Notes under the pieces: model-generated
Told to the model about the DNA's origin: nothing
What the model saw: only the letters and a program-made list of their open reading frames with translations
Database searches by the model: none
Shown: piece after piece, positions 48,457 to 50,672 of the stretch
How positions within the stretch are numbered: position 1 is the stretch's first letter
Layout of the letters: every line of letters starts with the position of its first letter
Source of the DNA: Thiotrichales bacterium
Lineage (GTDB): Bacteria; Pseudomonadota; Gammaproteobacteria; JAABTG01
Reading direction: 5' to 3'
NCBI GenBank assembly: GCA_011389995.1
Contig: JAABTG010000021.1
Coordinates: forward strand, 1 to 50,672
Length of the DNA stretch: 50,672 nucleotides
Made by a program: the position numbers and the translations under genes

Positions 48457-49759
48457 CGCCCTCACCACCGGCACCGTAGCCCTCTATGGCCTGCCGGGGC
48501 TGGTGACCGCCATCCCCATGATCCCGGTGTTCACCCTCCTGCCGGCCTTCTACGCCGAGGAGGTGGGCCTGGGGCTGGCGGTCACCGGCGCGGTGATCTT
48601 CGCCAGCCGACTGGTGGACGTGGTCACGGACCCCCTGGTGGGGCGCTGGGCCGACCACGCCGGCAGCGACATGGTGCGGCGCCTGGTGGGGGGCGGGGCG
48701 CTGCTGGCCGCCCCCGCCCTGGTGCTGCTGCTGTCGCCCCCGGCCGGGGTGGGGTGGTTGTGGCTGCTGGCGTGGAGCGTGCTGCTCTACCTGGGCTGGA
48801 CCCTGGTGCAGATCCCCTACCTCACCTGGGGCGCCACCCTGTCCGCCGACTACCACACCCGCACCCGCCTCACCGCCAGCCGCGAGGGGGCGGTACTGGT
48901 GGGGGTGCTGCTGTCGGGGGGGCTGCCCGCCGCCTTCGGCCTGATGGGCTACTCCGACGCCGTGAGCCTGGCGGCCATGGGCTGGGTGGCGGTGGCGGTG
49001 GGCATCCCGGTGTTCTGGCTGCTCCTCACCCGGGTGCCCCGGCCCCGCCCCCATGCCCCCGCCCCGGCGGGCTGGCGGGGCCTTCAGCGTAACGGCCTGT
49101 TCGTACGCCTGTTGAGCGCCTGGTTCATCAACGGCTTGGCCAACGGCTTCCCGGCAGTGCTGTTCCCCCTCTACTGCGCCCACGTCCTCGGCGTGGACGA
49201 CGCCACCCGCAACCTGCTGCTGGCGGTGTACCTGGTGTGCGGCGTCGCCGGGGTGCCCCTGTGGCTGGCCCTCAGCCGGCGCCTGTCCAAGCATCGCGCC
49301 TGGGCCACGGCCATGCTGGTGGCCTGCCCGGCCTTCGCGGTGGCCGTCACCCTGGGGCCCGGCGACGTGTCCCTGTTCATGGCCGTGTGCGTGGTGACGG
49401 GCCTGTGCCTGGGGGCGGACATGGTGCTGCCCCCCGCCATCCAGGCGGACGTGGCGGACTGGGACCGCCTGCGCTTCCAGCGCAACCGCACCGCCGGCCT
49501 GTTCTCCCTGTGGAACATGTCCACCAAGCTGTCCCTGGCCCTGGCCGCCGGCATCGCCCTGCCCGTGCTGGGGGCCCTGGGGCTGGAGGCGGGCTCGCCC
49601 ACCCCCGGCTCCCTCCTCGGCCTGGCGCTGATCTACGCCCTGGTGCCCTGCGTACTGAAACTGACGGCGGTGATGATGATGCTCCACCTGCCCCTCACCC
49701 CCCGGGCCCAGCGGGCGGTAACCCGCGGCCTCGACCGCCGCGACCTGGCGCCGGCCTGA
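48404..49759 (+). CDS. MFS transporter (GPH/MFS_2-like)
   Basis: A 451-aa inner-membrane protein with about 12 helices. The MFS_2/GPH-like pattern SRLVDVVTDPLVGRWADHAGS follows helix 2, with LGWTLVQIPYLTWGATLSADYHTRTRLTASREG typical of this family. FQRNRTAGLFSLWNMSTKLSLALAAGIALP marks the second half. ATG 48404 is the only in-frame ATG before the first helix and overlaps the CFA-like gene by 53 bp; the true start may be a later alternative codon. MFS genes often follow DUF1365 and CFA genes in this cluster; the substrate (perhaps a lipid) is unknown. Confidence 0.82.
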   Translation: MASSTWGYTVSAARSRADALTTGTVALYGLPGLVTAIPMIPVFTLLPAFYAEEVGLGLAVTGAVIFASRLVDVVTDPLVGRWADHAGSDMVRRLVGGGALLAAPALVLLLSPPAGVGWLWLLAWSVLLYLGWTLVQIPYLTWGATLSADYHTRTRLTASREGAVLVGVLLSGGLPAAFGLMGYSDAVSLAAMGWVAVAVGIPVFWLLLTRVPRPRPHAPAPAGWRGLQRNGLFVRLLSAWFINGLANGFPAVLFPLYCAHVLGVDDATRNLLLAVYLVCGVAGVPLWLALSRRLSKHRAWATAMLVACPAFAVAVTLGPGDVSLFMAVCVVTGLCLGADMVLPPAIQADVADWDRLRFQRNRTAGLFSLWNMSTKLSLALAAGIALPVLGALGLEAGSPTPGSLLGLALIYALVPCVLKLTAVMMMLHLPLTPRAQRAVTRGLDRRDLAPA

Positions 49760-49822
49760 GGGGCCCGCGGCAAACGAACCCGCCGCGCCACCGGGGCCCC
49801 ACCACCTCCAGGAGACACCCCC

Positions 49823-50362
49823 ATGAAACGCCTGCTCATCGCGGCCCTGCTGGTCGCCGCCACCACGGGATGCACCACCATGAAGCCCGAGACCTTCGCC
49901 CAGGGCACCCCCGCCTTCGATGTATTCGACTACTTCACCGGCACCACCCGCGCCTGGGGTGTCTTCGAGGACCGCTTCGGCACCATCCGCCGCCAGTTCA
50001 CCGTGGACATCCACGGCGAGGTGAAGGACGGCGAACTGGTGCTGGAGGAGGCCTTCCAGTTCGCCGACGGCGAGACCGACCACCGCACCTGGACCATCCG
50101 CCGCGACGGCGAGGGCCGCTACCTGGGCACCGCCGGCGACGTCATCGGCGAGGCCGTGGGCCGGGCCGCCGGCAACGCCCTGAACTGGCGCTACGACATG
50201 GACCTGGAGATGGGCGACAACACCCTGCAGGTGACCTTCGACGACTGGATGATGCTCCAGCCCGACGGCGTGCTCATCAACCGCGCCTGGGTGACCAAAT
50301 TCGGCATCGAGATAGGCTCCGTGTCCATCTTCTTCAAGCAGCAGCCGGCACCGGACGCCTGA
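49823..50362 (+). CDS. DUF3833 family lipoprotein
   Basis: The 179-aa protein has a lipoprotein signal with lipobox Cys17 (MKRLLIAALLVAATTGC). The mature part matches DUF3833: FDVFDYFTGTTRAWGVFEDRFGTIRRQFTVDI, TWTIRRDGEGRY, GNALNWRYDMDL and the C-terminal FDDWMMLQPDGVLINRAWVTKFG. DUF3833 proteins have a lipocalin-like beta-barrel and regularly accompany the CFA/DUF1365/amine oxidase set, perhaps carrying lipids in the envelope. CCAGGAGA precedes ATG 49823. Confidence 0.92.
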   Translation: MKRLLIAALLVAATTGCTTMKPETFAQGTPAFDVFDYFTGTTRAWGVFEDRFGTIRRQFTVDIHGEVKDGELVLEEAFQFADGETDHRTWTIRRDGEGRYLGTAGDVIGEAVGRAAGNALNWRYDMDLEMGDNTLQVTFDDWMMLQPDGVLINRAWVTKFGIEIGSVSIFFKQQPAPDA

Positions 50363-50408
50363 CGGCCCACCCCCGGGTTTAACGGGAAAGACCCGCCCCA
50401 GGCACACC

Positions 50409-50530
50409 AGATCCCTTTTCCCCCCTGGGACCGGCACCCTAAGTCCCTTCTCCCTCTGGGACCTGCACATTACGTCCCCTCTACCTCTGGGACCCCCAAA
50501 ATTACGTCCCCTCTCCCTCTGGGAGAGGGT
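50409..50530. repeat. 31-32-bp GC-rich minisatellite with hairpin units
   Basis: Four degenerate tandem units start near 50409, 50440, 50470 and 50502. The core is TACGTCCCCTCTCCCTCTGG followed by GAC and a short variable link; each unit can fold through GTCCC/GGGAC. The last unit continues as GGGAGAGGGTCAGGG, the common intergenic CCCTCTCCCTCTGGGAGAGGG palindrome. It begins 46 bp after the DUF3833 stop. No coding role is seen. Confidence 0.8.
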
Positions 50531-50548
50531 CAGGGAAAGGGAACGTCG

Positions 50549-50571
50549 CCGGGGGCGAGGCTGCTTTTTTT
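50549..50571 (+). terminator. Possible terminator with poly-T tract
   Basis: A CGCC-GGG-GGCG stem followed after a short spacer by nine T within a T-rich stretch lies about 190 bp after DUF3833. The stem is short and separated from the T-run by several bases, so this is a weak or complex terminator for the operon. The remaining bases to 50672 hold nothing I recognise. Confidence 0.5.
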
Positions 50572-50672
50572 TTCTTTTAGGCGTGCAGCGTCTCCCCCCA
50601 TGAGCATTCGAAAGAAGCCAAGCGTTTGAATCCATGGGTTTTGAGACTAGACTCTTGGTTCGGTAGGGGGAG

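Noticed and set aside
50409..50530. CRISPR array at the right end
   Set aside because: Units of 31-32 bp are degenerate and directly adjacent, with no spacers of regular unique sequence; no cas genes.
48410..50635. 741-aa minus-strand frame opposite the MFS and DUF3833 genes
   Set aside because: Composition is low-complexity Gly/Gln/His, and the plus strand has clear transporter and lipoprotein genes.
50600..50672. tRNA-like segment near the right edge (GGTTCG)
   Set aside because: No acceptor stem, D-arm or anticodon arm could be folded around it.

Overview
The window is about 50.7 kb of GC-rich, densely packed chromosome from what looks like a free-living gammaproteobacterium. Support for this comes from the gene content: mpl, sbcB, ptsP, pdxH, a four-cysteine-lid adk, an Rpf-type DSF quorum-sensing set, and an RpoE-ChrR singlet-oxygen module with its lipid-modification genes. 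A Chromatiales/Ectothiorhodospira-like background is my best guess but cannot be proven from sequence alone. No rRNA, tRNA, CRISPR array, transposase or prophage gene is visible.

Layout. 1-2.6 kb: a 5'-truncated CBS-domain gene and an HPP-family membrane gene that runs off the left edge, opposite a LysR regulator and a GDT1/TMEM165-type cation exporter. 3.0-6.5 kb: a tight metabolic run of an epimerase-like SDR, pdxH, yjbQ, a classical SDR and a membrane-anchored hydrolase. 6.7-11.6 kb: a complete DSF-type signalling set of rpfG, rpfC and convergent rpfF, that is, a cyclic-di-GMP phosphodiesterase, a hybrid sensor kinase and a signal synthase. 12.0-16.4 kb: LON-domain protein, mpl, membrane protein, EamA transporter and a periplasmic FKBP. 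16.4-20.9 kb: a tandem hairpin repeat, ptsP and an ABCB-type exporter. 21-23 kb: two exported proteins with VPLPA/PEP-CTERM-like tails. 23-30 kb: Rap1a-like protein, VOC protein, ArsM-like methyltransferase, SH3-like protein, M48 protease, PLDc_N protein, a stand-alone BLUF photoreceptor, an inositol-monophosphatase family protein and a sugar-kinase-like APH protein.

30-38.8 kb: sbcB; a TIGR04211-like SH3 protein; a translationally coupled three-gene operon (65-aa acidic protein, SMC-like ATPase with two membrane helices, DUF4197 exported protein); adk; an Atm1-like ABC transporter; a small S24-like protein. 38.8-43.3 kb: a GGDEF-EAL protein, an unusual FKBP(SlyD-like)-methyltransferase fusion, a CIA30 protein and a glutathione peroxidase. 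43.3-50.4 kb: chrR-rpoE facing an operon for FAD amine oxidase, DUF1365, CFA-like synthase, MFS transporter and DUF3833 lipoprotein. Both sides of the divergent gap carry a TGATCC-N18-TA element as expected for RpoE control. The window ends in a GC-rich minisatellite.

Themes. Cyclic-di-GMP signalling (RpfG, GGDEF-EAL) can be linked to a fatty-acid quorum signal made by RpfF. Light or photo-oxidative stress is suggested by BLUF plus RpoE/ChrR and its lipid-modification operon. Palindromic repeats are frequent. One has entered the coding sequence of the CFA-like gene in frame, one lies inside the 65-aa gene, and others sit upstream of ptsP and downstream of adk. The best candidates for something new are the cfa palindrome insertion, the coupled small-protein/membrane-ATPase/DUF4197 operon and the FKBP-methyltransferase fusion.
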